Shown: positions 33,690-42,684 of the stretch, one piece after another
Layout: each line of letters starts with the position of its first letter
Position numbering within the stretch: position 1 is the stretch's first letter
From: DTU053 sp012520115
GTDB lineage: Bacteria > Bacillota > Clostridia > Oscillospirales > Acutalibacteraceae
Assembly: GCA_050953725.1 (NCBI GenBank)
Contig: JBMNNB010000001.1
Location: 186,001 to 250,000 of the forward strand
Direction: 5' to 3'
Length of the DNA stretch: 64,000 nucleotides
Made by a program: the position numbers and the translations under genes
Notes under the pieces: generated by a model
Databases searched by the model: none
What the model saw: only the letters and a program-made list of their open reading frames with translations
What the model was told of the DNA's origin: nothing

Positions 33690-36209
33690 TTATACTCTGC
33701 CGAGGGTTCTGAAGAAGTTGAGTATCTTATCGAAGAACTCTTTGATTCTCTGGAAGAACCTCATCAGACCGTTGGGAGCGAGTCCGTCCTCATCGAAGAT
33801 GTCATCGAAGTTCTCGCCGAGAAGCTGGCCGATTGCCTTGCCTATGTTCTTCATAATCTCAGTGTCAGAGCCTGCTAAGAGCTTGATGACTGCCTTCCAC
33901 TCAGCGTTAATCTGGTCGAGGATGCTGTTTGCTCCGCTTGAGCCCTCGTCGATACCGACGAATACATAGTACAGAGCGCCCATTACCGTATCCTGACCGT
34001 TAGGCTCGTTCATGTAATCTGCGAGAGTCTCGACTAACGCAAGTACATACTTCCTTGTATCCGGGCTGATGTTGACTTCCTCTCTGATGATGTTCTTGAC
34101 TGCGCCGACGTTGTCGCCATAGGACAGGAACTTCAGAGACAGTCTGAGGAGAGTGGTAATCATATCGCCCTTGTCAGCCTGCGGAGCATATTCCATTGTG
34201 TATGCGGTAAGTCCGTTCTTTGACTCGTAGGAAACGATTGTACCGAGTGCAAGCTCGGAGATTGCGTTGCCGACAAGCTCAGTGAAGGAGAAGCCGGTGC
34301 TCTCTGCAACTTCGTCAAGGAGCAGCTTGTAGAGTGACTCGAAGTTGTACTCGTCAAGTCTGATGCCGAGCAGCTCATAGAGGTCAATCTCAATCATGGG
34401 CTTGATTGCATCAAGGATTCCGTATACGGGATGCAGAATGTTCTTGAATGCAGTGTCAAGACCGTTGGAGTTGACGAAGTAGATGATGCCGGGCAGCATG
34501 TCGAGTACTTCATCAGCGGGAGCTGCGAGTATCTCGTCTACTCTTGCAAAGAGAGGAGTGAGTATGGAGATAAGCAGGTTGTTCGGGTTCTCGTCAACTG
34601 CTGCATAGTACTCAGCAGGTGTGAGAAGGTTCTCTACCTTCAGAGCCTCTAACAGCGGGATGAGACCGTAAGCGTAACCCTCTGCACCGAGGAAGGTGAC
34701 AGCGTCGTCGCCGTTCTCGTCTACGAAGAAGGAGATATCCTTATCGCAGAGCAGCCACTCGAGAATCGGGTTGAGCGGGGAAAGAACTTCCGCAACTGCT
34801 GCTGTGAAGGCAGCTCTGTTTCCGTTCTCGAAGCCCCAGTCATAGTCGGGACCGAACTGGTTCCAGTGGTTAAGGTCAATGCCGAAAATCTCCTTAATGA
34901 GAGCCTTAGCATGTTCGCCTGCTTCAAACTCGTCAATCTCTGCCACGAATTCCTGCAACATCTCGGCTATCTTGTTTACGTTCTCTGAGGTGTAGAGGTT
35001 TCCGTCAGCAAAATCGGCGATTACTTCATCAAGCGAGGTGAGAATCTTGCCGTTTTCGCCTTCGATACCGACAAGCTTAATAACGTTGTCAACTACTGCG
35101 CCGAAGTTGTTGGCGATGTAGTCTGCCTTCTGCTTTGTCCACAGTCTGCCGTAAGCGGGCTGCTGTGCGAAAATCTGTGAGCTGTTCAGAGCTGAGAATA
35201 CGATGCCTGTGTCAGCATATTCGGTATCATACCAGCTGATTGTCTGCATCGGGAACTCTCTGAGGTTCAGAACTCCGAGAACGGCGTCATAGGTCTCCGA
35301 ACCGACCATTTCCTTAAGGATTTCAGCGTTTTCTTCGCTCTTAATTACCTGAAGGAGCAGGCAGAAGATGATGGTAATCAGGTCGCCTCTGTGCTCGTCA
35401 GCGGAGTAATCCATACGGATAGCGCCCATGCCGTTTGCACTTGTGTAGACCGTGAGGTCACCGAGCCAGAACTTGGACATAAACTCGCCGATAACAGCGT
35501 TCAGGTCAAGTCCTGTTTCCGCTTTGAGAATCTCGAAGATTCCTGTGAAGGTGAGGTCATCAACCGAGAAGCCGATGAGCTCGTCGAGTGAAGTCTCAAG
35601 TGCGGGAGCAACTGCCTCAAAGATATTGAGTACAGCGTGAAGTGTATTCTTGAGAGCGACTGAGATACCGTTAGCATTGATGAAGAACATAAGGTTCGGG
35701 ATAAGTCCGAGAACCTCGTCTACGGGGTTAGCAACGATTTCATCAAGTCTGTCAAGGATCGGGTCAATGATTGCAGTGAATCTTACTGTTGAATCAGGAT
35801 TGCTCTGAAGCTCTGCCTTGATGTCAACAAAGTTCATAATATTCTTGCAGCCGAGTGCCTCAAAGAGAGGAACTATGCCGTATGCGAAGCCGTCAGCGCC
35901 CTTGATTGCGATAAGGTCTGATGCGCCGATACCTGTGAAGAAGGTGTAATCGTCATCGTAAAGGAGCCAGTCGATAGCCTCAGCCAGCGGCATAAGGACT
36001 TCGCAAAGAGCTGCCGTGAAGGACTCTCTGTCGGTTACGCCCCAGACATGGTCGTCCTCGTAAGCGTTCCATGCTGTCAGGTCAAGCTCAAGAACTACGC
36101 CGACTGTGTCGAGCAGAACTTCTTCGATGTCTGCTGTCAGGTCTTTGAGAGCCTTCAGGATGGAGTTGACTGTATCGTCGTTGTAGATGTCAACCTTATC
36201 GGCGAGCAT
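33690..36209 (-). CDS. Giant repeat-containing secreted protein B, C-terminal part (after frameshifts)
   Basis: The 839-codon frame beginning MLADKVDIYN continues the gene at 36248-41296. Homology to paralog A extends upstream of this ATG to about 36300, showing that the frame is a continuation rather than a separate gene. It holds modules 3 and 4 (Trp motifs at about 36,065 and 34,865, each with a G-x-A-Y-G-(I/L)-(V/I)-PL-(F/L)-EAL core). The second-element signature WTKQKADYIANNF follows, and the C-terminal amphipathic helix ends ILNFFRTLGRV. No cell-wall sorting signal is present. Function unknown. Confidence 0.85.
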   Translation of the reverse strand: MLADKVDIYNDDTVNSILKALKDLTADIEEVLLDTVGVVLELDLTAWNAYEDDHVWGVTDRESFTAALCEVLMPLAEAIDWLLYDDDYTFFTGIGASDLIAIKGADGFAYGIVPLFEALGCKNIMNFVDIKAELQSNPDSTVRFTAIIDPILDRLDEIVANPVDEVLGLIPNLMFFINANGISVALKNTLHAVLNIFEAVAPALETSLDELIGFSVDDLTFTGIFEILKAETGLDLNAVIGEFMSKFWLGDLTVYTSANGMGAIRMDYSADEHRGDLITIIFCLLLQVIKSEENAEILKEMVGSETYDAVLGVLNLREFPMQTISWYDTEYADTGIVFSALNSSQIFAQQPAYGRLWTKQKADYIANNFGAVVDNVIKLVGIEGENGKILTSLDEVIADFADGNLYTSENVNKIAEMLQEFVAEIDEFEAGEHAKALIKEIFGIDLNHWNQFGPDYDWGFENGNRAAFTAAVAEVLSPLNPILEWLLCDKDISFFVDENGDDAVTFLGAEGYAYGLIPLLEALKVENLLTPAEYYAAVDENPNNLLISILTPLFARVDEILAAPADEVLDMLPGIIYFVNSNGLDTAFKNILHPVYGILDAIKPMIEIDLYELLGIRLDEYNFESLYKLLLDEVAESTGFSFTELVGNAISELALGTIVSYESKNGLTAYTMEYAPQADKGDMITTLLRLSLKFLSYGDNVGAVKNIIREEVNISPDTRKYVLALVETLADYMNEPNGQDTVMGALYYVFVGIDEGSSGANSILDQINAEWKAVIKLLAGSDTEIMKNIGKAIGQLLGENFDDIFDEDGLAPNGLMRFFQRIKEFFDKILNFFRTLGRV
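34341..34772 (-). repeat. 432-bp exact duplicate within giant gene B
   Basis: Identical partner of 25856-26287. The identity begins and ends abruptly within diverged coding sequence, the signature of recent gene conversion or of assembly merging. Confidence 0.9.
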
Positions 36210-36247
36210 TTCTGAGAGGGAAGCGTACTCGTCGCCGGTGGATCTGA

Positions 36248-39200
36248 TTACGGAATCAACGATGTCGGCAAGGTTAGCATCAAGGTAGTCAGAGGTTGCC
36301 TTCTGTCCAGTTGTTCGGATAGGACAGGTAAACGATTGAACGCTCGGGAAGCTCGATGTCGGTATCGCCGTAAAGCGGAGCCGGTGAAGTCGGGATCGAA
36401 CCAGATCCAGTCGAACTCTTCCATATCTGTTTCAAGACCGGCAAAGAGGCTTGTAACAGCGGGAAGGATGCCGTCTGTGCCGAGCATCTCGTCAAGGACT
36501 ACTGCGTTGTTGCCGTAGGTTACAACCTCAAGTCCCATTGAAAGTACGACGGTGAATACGTCTGCGGTGTCAATAGCACCGAAGGTTGTGTATGCTGTTG
36601 AGCCGTTAGCAGAGGTGTAGGGCTTTGCAACGCTTGTGAACATGCTTCTGAAGCCGGAGCTCAGGATGTTTGCAAACTCAATGTCTGTATTTTTCTCAAG
36701 CAGCTCAAGAATCCAGGGCAGTGAGATGTCAAAGAGCATTCCGAACTCAAACTCGAACTCATCTTCGGGCTCCTCAGGATTTTCAGGCTCAGTTGTGGGC
36801 TCTGTCGGGTCTGTGGGCTCTGTGGGTTCGGTAGGTTCTGTCGGATCGGTAGGAGCTGTCGAAGGCTCTGTGGGCTCTTCCTCGTCCTCATCGTCATCCT
36901 CATCAGCGAAGATTGATGCCATGAGACCACGAAGAGTTTCAGCAAGACCCTGAATGGTGTCAACCTTAAACAGTCCGTTTATTGCGTCAACAATGTAATC
37001 GGACAGGCTTTCGATGCCCTCTTCTTCGTCTTTAATAAGGTCGTTTGCGATAATGTCAAGGTTGTCAAGTACGCTCTGAGCCTTTGTCTTTGTCCAGCGG
37101 TTGCCGTAGGACAGGTAGACAAGTGAAGGCTCGTCGCCGCTGCCGTTGTCCGTGTACTTCCAGTCAACTGCCTTCATTCCGTAATCCTGCGGATTGAGAA
37201 GCTCAACGATAACTGCCACTGCAATCTGCGGATTTGCTGCCAGGCCGTTGATTATCTCATCAAGGTCAAGCTCAAGCTCGCCGGAAAGAAGTGTCTCAAG
37301 GTCAAGACTGTAAATCGGACGAAGTGTATCGAACAGTGCAAAGAGCGGATAGAGAACGTTGGTAACTGTTGTCTGAATGCCGCCGCAGTCGATGTAGTGA
37401 AGCAGTGAGGGAAGTGTCTGAAGCACTTCATTGATCGGGTCTGCTGCGATTTCATCGAGTCTTGCGAACAGCGGCTCGATGATAAGTCTGAGAGCTGCCG
37501 TCGGGTCTGCCGCAACTGCTGCCTCGTACTGAGCCTGAGTCTTTAAGTTTCTGCAGCCGAGTGCCTCAAGCAGCGGAATGATACCGGAGGCATAGCCCTT
37601 GTAGCCGTTTAATGCTAAGAACGGGTTGTTGTTCTTGCCTACTATAAGGTTAAGGTTGTTGTCTGCAAGCAGTGTGGTAAGTACGGGAGTGAGCGGAGCG
37701 AGTAAGGTGTAGAGGGCGTTCATAAAGCCTTCTCTGTCGCCGTCCTCGAAGCCCCAGTCATAATTCTCATCGTACTGATCCCATGCTGAGAAGTCGATGC
37801 CGAGATTCTGAAGGATAATGTCGAGAATAGCTGACTCGTCATCTTCATCCTCGTCCTCGGCTGCTAAGATATCAAAGCCCTTAGCTGCAAATGCAGAGAA
37901 TGCCTGCGGCTGGATGTTCTGAACTTCTTCCTCTTCTTCATCATCGTCGCTGAACAATCCTAAGAGTGAATCAAGGACTGCCGGGTCGGAGATAGCGTTA
38001 AAGAGGTAAGAAAGGAGATAGTAGAATACGTCTGCCTTATCGGCTACGATGTTGTATCTCTTGCCTGCTGCAAGACCGTTCATCGAAACGGTTCTTACGC
38101 TGTTGGCTACCTGAAGGGTACCCATGTGAGCAAGAAGACCGGTGTTGATAAGCGGGAGCTGCGGGGCAGCTTCTTCGCTCTCGTCGTCATCGTCAACAAG
38201 GAAGCTTGTAAGAAGACCGTTAAGGCTTGAAAGGTCAAGATCACCGAGGGTGTCCTCGTCAAGCATCTCGCCGAGGTTGATAGCCTTGTCGCCTTCTGTC
38301 AGCTTGATGCTCAGTGAGTGAGACTCAACAAGGTAGTGAAGGTTTGTGCCTATGTTGTTTAAGAGGGGCTTGATACGGTCAAAGCTTATAGCATTTGCAA
38401 GGTTCGGAAGCATTGAAATGATAGTATCAAGCGGAGCCTTGGCAAGCTTGTTCTCAATAAAGTCGAACAACGGATTGAGGATTGCACCGAAGATGCCCTC
38501 TGCCGTGGTGAGGTTCTGAACCGTTGTTGCGTTCGGGATTAAGCTCGGGTCGCAGCCGAGAGTCTCAAGAATCGGTGCGATTGTGTTTACATAACCGTGT
38601 GAGCCGTATGCCGTAAGGTCAACGTCGGCCTTAATCTCGATACCTGACTTGGAACCGGAAGCAACTGAGCTGCTGCCTGCACGCCAGGTGTAGTTTGCAA
38701 GAAGAACTCTGAGCAGAGGCTCAACACCCTTTAAGCTCTGTCCGAGAGCGGTCATGAAACGGGCCTTCTTGGTGTTGTAATCCTGAGCCTCATCAATGCC
38801 CCAGTTAAGTGTTAGTTCTTCATCTTCGTTAAGAAGAGTATTCCACCTGGTTGTGGAAGCAAGGGCATTGCGAACTGACGGGAACATACCGGCGTCAATC
38901 TTTGTAGCGAGCTGGTTCGGATAAAGCTGAAGTCCGAGGTCCTGTGCAATTCTGTCGGTAGTCTTGAGGATGTTGATGTCGATTGTGACGCTGATGAAAC
39001 CGCTCTTGTATCTGTACTCGGAGGGAAGATCGGCTATCATCTCATCGAGCATTTCGGTGACTTCGGGATAGAGCATTGCTACCAGATCGTTTACGGTTGC
39101 ATCCGTAAAGATTTCTTCGGCGAGCATGTTCTTGAGCATGTCGTCAATCTTCTCGTCGGAGCCTGTAAGCTTCAGGAAGTCGTCGCTTAAGAGAAGGTCG

Positions 39201-41296
39201 TCAATCTTCTTGATTGTGTCAAGAAGTCTTTGCTCTGTGACCTTGTATGAGTCGTTCGGGTCGGCGGCATCTCTTGTGACATCCTGCTCCATTGCGTTGC
39301 GTACATAATATACGCCTGTGCCGTTATCAAGAGTCCTCTGCTGATAGATGCTGTAACCGCCGGTGTTTACAAAGTTGTTGTACTGATTAAGGATTGAGTT
39401 GTTGAGAGCCGAATACTTGTTGCGTGTGTCGGCGCTCATGTAGCCTGTCGGTGCGAGGAAGTCATAAATGCCTGATTCAACTCTGCCGATGGCATCCTTA
39501 ACCATTGTGAAGTTTTCAAATGTTACCTGGTTGTATGTTGCATAGTAGCTGTATGCGAGGTTTACCTCTGCGGTAATCCTTGCCTCAAGCTCTCTGTGGA
39601 GGGCCACGACATAATTGTTTATGTCTGTGCCGAAGCTACCGAAGATTATATCAACTGCATCCTGACCGATTAAGCTTACGGCGTTGTTGTACTGAGTGGT
39701 GAAAGCCGTCTGCTTTGCTTTTGCATCGGGAATGCGTGATGTATAGATGTTTTCAGACTTTAATGTTGTCAAGTCTGTGCCCATGAGGGGAAGGAAGTAC
39801 TCATAGTACTGAGCGTAAACTGTTTCAACGTTGCGAACATTAATCTCATACCTGAGGTCGCTGAGCATGGAGGAAACATAGGATGTTCCGTTTGTGAATA
39901 CTGCATTAATGTTCTCAGCCTGATAGGTGGGAATTGTGTTTGCCCAGCCTGCAAACTGACCTGCGGCAACATCGAGCTGAATGTTTGTATAGGATGTGCC
40001 TGCGTCGCCGAAGAAGAGGTGAGGAGCGTTCTCCTCAAGCTGCTCGGCAGGAATTCTGTACTGCTCGATTTCTGCAACCTTCTGGTCGATTGCATTCTTT
40101 AACTGAGTCAGCTCATAAACCTGAATGTCGTCAAGCAGCTGCTCTTTCCAGTTGTTGAATGTGGTCAGGTTCATCGAGTAGTTGGTTGAAAGAACCGACT
40201 TTGCGTCCGCCGTAGCCGCATTCAGTGAGTTGTAGTACGGAACTGCCGTTGAGTACAGCGACTTCATTGTGGCATGGTCCTGTGTGTTGTAGTCGGTAGC
40301 GATTGCGTTTATGAACCAGCTGTTCGCAGGATTAAGAGCAATAACCTCCTGTGCGGTACGGGCTCTTGCCATGAAGCTTTCAATATCCGTAGTATTCGGG
40401 CTTGTAAAGAAGCGGTTTCTGAGGTCTGCGGAAATGCCCATTAAAACATTATAATAATTGTTATTATTGTTGACTAAAGTAGCAATGGTCGTTGCATTGT
40501 AATTTACAGTCATCTGATAGGCTGACTGACCTACAAGTGCAGTTGTGAAGTAGTTGCCTGCAGCCTTTATGTTAGCTGTGCTTGTGCTGTCCTGCTGTGC
40601 AACGCCGTAAGTAAGACCTGTACCGAAATGGTACCACTGTCTTCTGTAACGCTTAATGCCGCCGCCGCTCTGGCTGCCGGTATATGTTGAGCAATAATAC
40701 TGGAAGGTGATATCAAGTACGGATGGCAATGATGCGAGAGTCGGATAGCTGAGTATAGCTGCGCTGACGGTTCGCTGAACTCTCACAACAAACGGGAAGC
40801 TGTATTCGGTAAGCCATCTGTCCGGTGTGCTTCCTGTCTTTTTCTTCTCCTCTTTGTTGTTGCGGTCACGCCAGTCGCTTACCGGAAGAAGAATATCAAG
40901 GATGGTCGCGCCGGCTCCTGAAGTGTGACCGGTCAGTGATTTGACTCTGTCGCGCATAAGCGTCCACCAGTTGTAACCGGAATCGCTTGCGGCTGACATT
41001 TCGTTCGCGAAAACCGGTGCAAGCGCTACGGATATATTATAGATATATCCAAGCGTGGTGTTGTCATAAACATAGTAGTTGTTTGAAGTGACAGCACCTG
41101 AAGTGGTGTAACTGCCGGTTTGTCCCGAATTGACATAAGCATTCAGTGCGTTCTTTAGGTTATTAATTTGATTAGTAGACGCAGCTGCGCTTGCCATCAT
41201 CGGGAATGCTGCACTTAGACATGACAAAACCATGACTAAGGCGAGCAGAGAACTTAAGGCTTTCTTTCCCAAAGTTCTACCCTTTGTGGTTTCCAT
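36248..41296 (-). CDS. Giant repeat-containing secreted protein B, N-terminal part
   Basis: The paralog of the gene at 25205-32885, about 1,680 codons. It starts METTKGR at 41296; the upstream ATG at 41302 lies against the AAAGGAG site and is less likely. Residues 1-38 form a signal peptide ending MMASAA, followed by the same helical N-terminal region as protein A. Repeat modules 1 and 2 have Trp motifs at about 38,800 and 37,780. An acidic Pro-Thr-Glu linker lies at 36766-36880. Homology to A continues until about 36,379, where an extra base shifts the frame; a second extra base at about 36,299 shifts it again. Removing both gives 2,535 codons. The last 40 residues before the stop at 36248 are therefore out-of-frame. 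Confidence 0.87.
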   Translation of the reverse strand: METTKGRTLGKKALSSLLALVMVLSCLSAAFPMMASAAASTNQINNLKNALNAYVNSGQTGSYTTSGAVTSNNYYVYDNTTLGYIYNISVALAPVFANEMSAASDSGYNWWTLMRDRVKSLTGHTSGAGATILDILLPVSDWRDRNNKEEKKKTGSTPDRWLTEYSFPFVVRVQRTVSAAILSYPTLASLPSVLDITFQYYCSTYTGSQSGGGIKRYRRQWYHFGTGLTYGVAQQDSTSTANIKAAGNYFTTALVGQSAYQMTVNYNATTIATLVNNNNNYYNVLMGISADLRNRFFTSPNTTDIESFMARARTAQEVIALNPANSWFINAIATDYNTQDHATMKSLYSTAVPYYNSLNAATADAKSVLSTNYSMNLTTFNNWKEQLLDDIQVYELTQLKNAIDQKVAEIEQYRIPAEQLEENAPHLFFGDAGTSYTNIQLDVAAGQFAGWANTIPTYQAENINAVFTNGTSYVSSMLSDLRYEINVRNVETVYAQYYEYFLPLMGTDLTTLKSENIYTSRIPDAKAKQTAFTTQYNNAVSLIGQDAVDIIFGSFGTDINNYVVALHRELEARITAEVNLAYSYYATYNQVTFENFTMVKDAIGRVESGIYDFLAPTGYMSADTRNKYSALNNSILNQYNNFVNTGGYSIYQQRTLDNGTGVYYVRNAMEQDVTRDAADPNDSYKVTEQRLLDTIKKIDDLLLSDDFLKLTGSDEKIDDMLKNMLAEEIFTDATVNDLVAMLYPEVTEMLDEMIADLPSEYRYKSGFISVTIDINILKTTDRIAQDLGLQLYPNQLATKIDAGMFPSVRNALASTTRWNTLLNEDEELTLNWGIDEAQDYNTKKARFMTALGQSLKGVEPLLRVLLANYTWRAGSSSVASGSKSGIEIKADVDLTAYGSHGYVNTIAPILETLGCDPSLIPNATTVQNLTTAEGIFGAILNPLFDFIENKLAKAPLDTIISMLPNLANAISFDRIKPLLNNIGTNLHYLVESHSLSIKLTEGDKAINLGEMLDEDTLGDLDLSSLNGLLTSFLVDDDDESEEAAPQLPLINTGLLAHMGTLQVANSVRTVSMNGLAAGKRYNIVADKADVFYYLLSYLFNAISDPAVLDSLLGLFSDDDEEEEEVQNIQPQAFSAFAAKGFDILAAEDEDEDDESAILDIILQNLGIDFSAWDQYDENYDWGFEDGDREGFMNALYTLLAPLTPVLTTLLADNNLNLIVGKNNNPFLALNGYKGYASGIIPLLEALGCRNLKTQAQYEAAVAADPTAALRLIIEPLFARLDEIAADPINEVLQTLPSLLHYIDCGGIQTTVTNVLYPLFALFDTLRPIYSLDLETLLSGELELDLDEIINGLAANPQIAVAVIVELLNPQDYGMKAVDWKYTDNGSGDEPSLVYLSYGNRWTKTKAQSVLDNLDIIANDLIKDEEEGIESLSDYIVDAINGLFKVDTIQGLAETLRGLMASIFADEDDDEDEEEPTEPSTAPTDPTEPTEPTEPTDPTEPTTEPENPEEPEDEFEFEFGMLFDISLPWILELLEKNTDIEFANILSSGFRSMFTSVAKPYTSANGSTAYTTFGAIDTADVFTVVLSMGLEVVTYGNNAVVLDEMLGTDGILPAVTSLFAGLETDMEEFDWIWFDPDFTGSALRRYRHRASRAFNRLPVLSEQLDRRQPLTTLMLTLPTSLIP
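36766..36880 (-). repeat. Pro/Thr/Glu linker repeat in giant protein B
   Basis: Tandem units encoding P-T-E-P-T-D lie between acidic runs, at the place equivalent to the second linker of protein A. Confidence 0.85.
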
Positions 41297-41405
41297 GTGC
41301 ATACTCCTTTTCTGACTTGTTTAGTGCCCCTGCCTGAAACGACAAGTGTCATTTTCGGGCAAAAGGCACAAGAATTGCTCGAATATTTAAATATATTCTA
41401 TCGGA

Positions 41406-41434
41406 ATTATATAGCTCATATACATAATTGTCAA
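41406..41434 (-). promoter_or_regulatory. Perfect-consensus sigma-A promoter for giant gene B
   Basis: On the minus strand: TTGACA (41434-41429), a 17-bp spacer and TATAAT (41411-41406), all 12 consensus bases. The leader is about 100 nt. Confidence 0.88.
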
Positions 41435-41894
41435 CAAACTATGAAGCTGACAGTCTGTTTTTGTTAAATTTTAATCAACGTTCATAATTTCATCAAAATT
41501 ATGTATCATTTCATTTTAAATTTTTATATTAAATGTAATAAAGTGTAAACAAGCCACTAATTTACGCATTGATTAATAAATTATTCATATAAACACTACA
41601 TTAATGTCATTTCTATGCCAAAATGTCGAATTTAGGCGCATTTTGCGTTTGAGGGTTTCGGTGTCTAATAATAGTAGAAAATGTTTTATATTTTTACCGC
41701 AAATGGAATTATAATACAAATTGGCTAACAGTAATTGTTGCAATTGGAATATAAAACCAGTCAGGCAAAAAAAATCCTGCGAACCGCAGTCGAATATTAT
41801 GGAGCTTTTTTGCATGCCCGCAGAAATTACCCCCGCTTTGGGATTTATAATTAACATTAATCAAAAAAAACAGGCAGCAAAACACTCTCGCAAA

Positions 41895-41916
41895 TGTAAA
41901 GCTGTTATGCTTTACA
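41895..41916. promoter_or_regulatory. Palindrome TGTAAAGC-N6-GCTTTACA, copy 1
   Basis: Exact 8-bp arms (41895-41902 and 41909-41916) around six bases. A degenerate second copy (TGTAAAGC then CCTTTACG) begins at 41942. It lies in the 870-bp spacer between giant gene B and desulfoferrodoxin, which otherwise holds the gene B promoter and no gene I can support. The same palindrome occurs at 46750. Confidence 0.65.
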
Positions 41917-42107
41917 GTGGTGATTACATACCCGTAGCATGTGTAAAGCAATATCCTTTACGTTTTCGGTCGATTTAAGGGAGTAAACATAGTGAAATAA
42001 AGAGCGGCAAACAGGATTGCCTCCATCTTTTCCTGTCCTCTGCTAATACAATGCCTATATATTAATGAAACGTTTTTTCATTTCCCAAGACCGGTAATCG
42101 CAAAAAT

Positions 42108-42131
42108 AAAGCCACCCTTTCGGATGGCTTT
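42108..42131 (-). terminator. Intrinsic terminator after desulfoferrodoxin
   Basis: A 10-bp hairpin with a 4-nt loop (42108-42117 with 42122-42131). The mismatch on the plus strand becomes a G-U pair on the minus strand, and T-rich sequence follows in that direction. Confidence 0.78.
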
Positions 42132-42165
42132 AAGTTAATGCTTATATTACGGTTTCCCGATTAGC

Positions 42166-42549
42166 TTAAATGTCGGCCTTCCATAAGCCGTGGAGGTTGC
42201 AGTACTCAAAGACGGAAATCGGCTTCTCGTCAACAAGCGAGAAAACAGCCCTCGGAGCTTCGCCGGGCTTCAGGCAGATGCGGTGACCGCCTTTGTCTGT
42301 TCTCAAATATATCCATGTAATATAATGCTCCTCGACCATGGGATGATCTACCGAACCGACATTTACGGTAACAGTGTTTCCCTCGACGGTTGCGACGGGA
42401 ACGTGCTTTTCAAGACTTGCATCGACAGTATTGGCCACAAGCTCGGTCATGTGCTCTCCGCAGCAGGTAAGGGGTGCGCCGGAATTATGTATCATGCCGA
42501 CCATATTGCCGCAGTGCTTACATAAGAAAAACTTTACTTCACAAGCCAT
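42166..42549 (-). CDS. dfx: Desulfoferrodoxin / superoxide reductase
   Basis: The 127-residue enzyme reduces superoxide to hydrogen peroxide. The N-terminal desulforedoxin-like domain has FFLCKHCGNM and a following CCGEHM pair that bind the first iron. The catalytic domain contains the His ligands in LEKHVPVATVEG and VDHPMVEEHYITWIYL, and the C-terminal Cys-His site in YCNLHGLWKA. These match the four-His one-Cys centre of 2Fe-type superoxide reductases. It is a single gene with its own promoter, a leader palindrome and a terminator. The rubredoxin at 20.8 kb is a plausible electron donor. Confidence 0.96.
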   Translation of the reverse strand: MACEVKFFLCKHCGNMVGMIHNSGAPLTCCGEHMTELVANTVDASLEKHVPVATVEGNTVTVNVGSVDHPMVEEHYITWIYLRTDKGGHRICLKPGEAPRAVFSLVDEKPISVFEYCNLHGLWKADI

Positions 42550-42577
42550 AAATAAACCTCCTCAAGATTGGATTGGC

Positions 42578-42614
42578 GGCGATTTTTGACGTCAAATGGA
42601 CTTAAACAATCGCC
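42578..42614 (-). promoter_or_regulatory. Nested inverted repeats in the desulfoferrodoxin leader
   Basis: A perfect 12-bp palindrome TTTGACGTCAAA (42585-42596) lies inside a longer stem formed by GGCGATT (42578-42584) and AATCGCC (42608-42614). It is between promoter and start codon, so it could be an operator or an RNA structure. Confidence 0.5.
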
Positions 42615-42621
42615 TATGTCT

Positions 42622-42649
42622 ATTATACATATTTATACCCGAAATTCAA
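42622..42649 (-). promoter_or_regulatory. Sigma-A-type promoter for desulfoferrodoxin
   Basis: On the minus strand: TTGAAT (42649-42644), a 16-bp spacer and TATAAT (42627-42622). Confidence 0.7.
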
Positions 42650-42684
42650 GGATCAAACAATGAACAATTTATTGCGACAGGAAA

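Noticed and set aside
33690..41296. LPXTG or SLH cell-wall anchor on the giant proteins
   Set aside because: No LPxTG-like motif, SLH repeat or C-terminal hydrophobic anchor was found; the only C-terminal feature is the amphipathic Phe/Arg helix.
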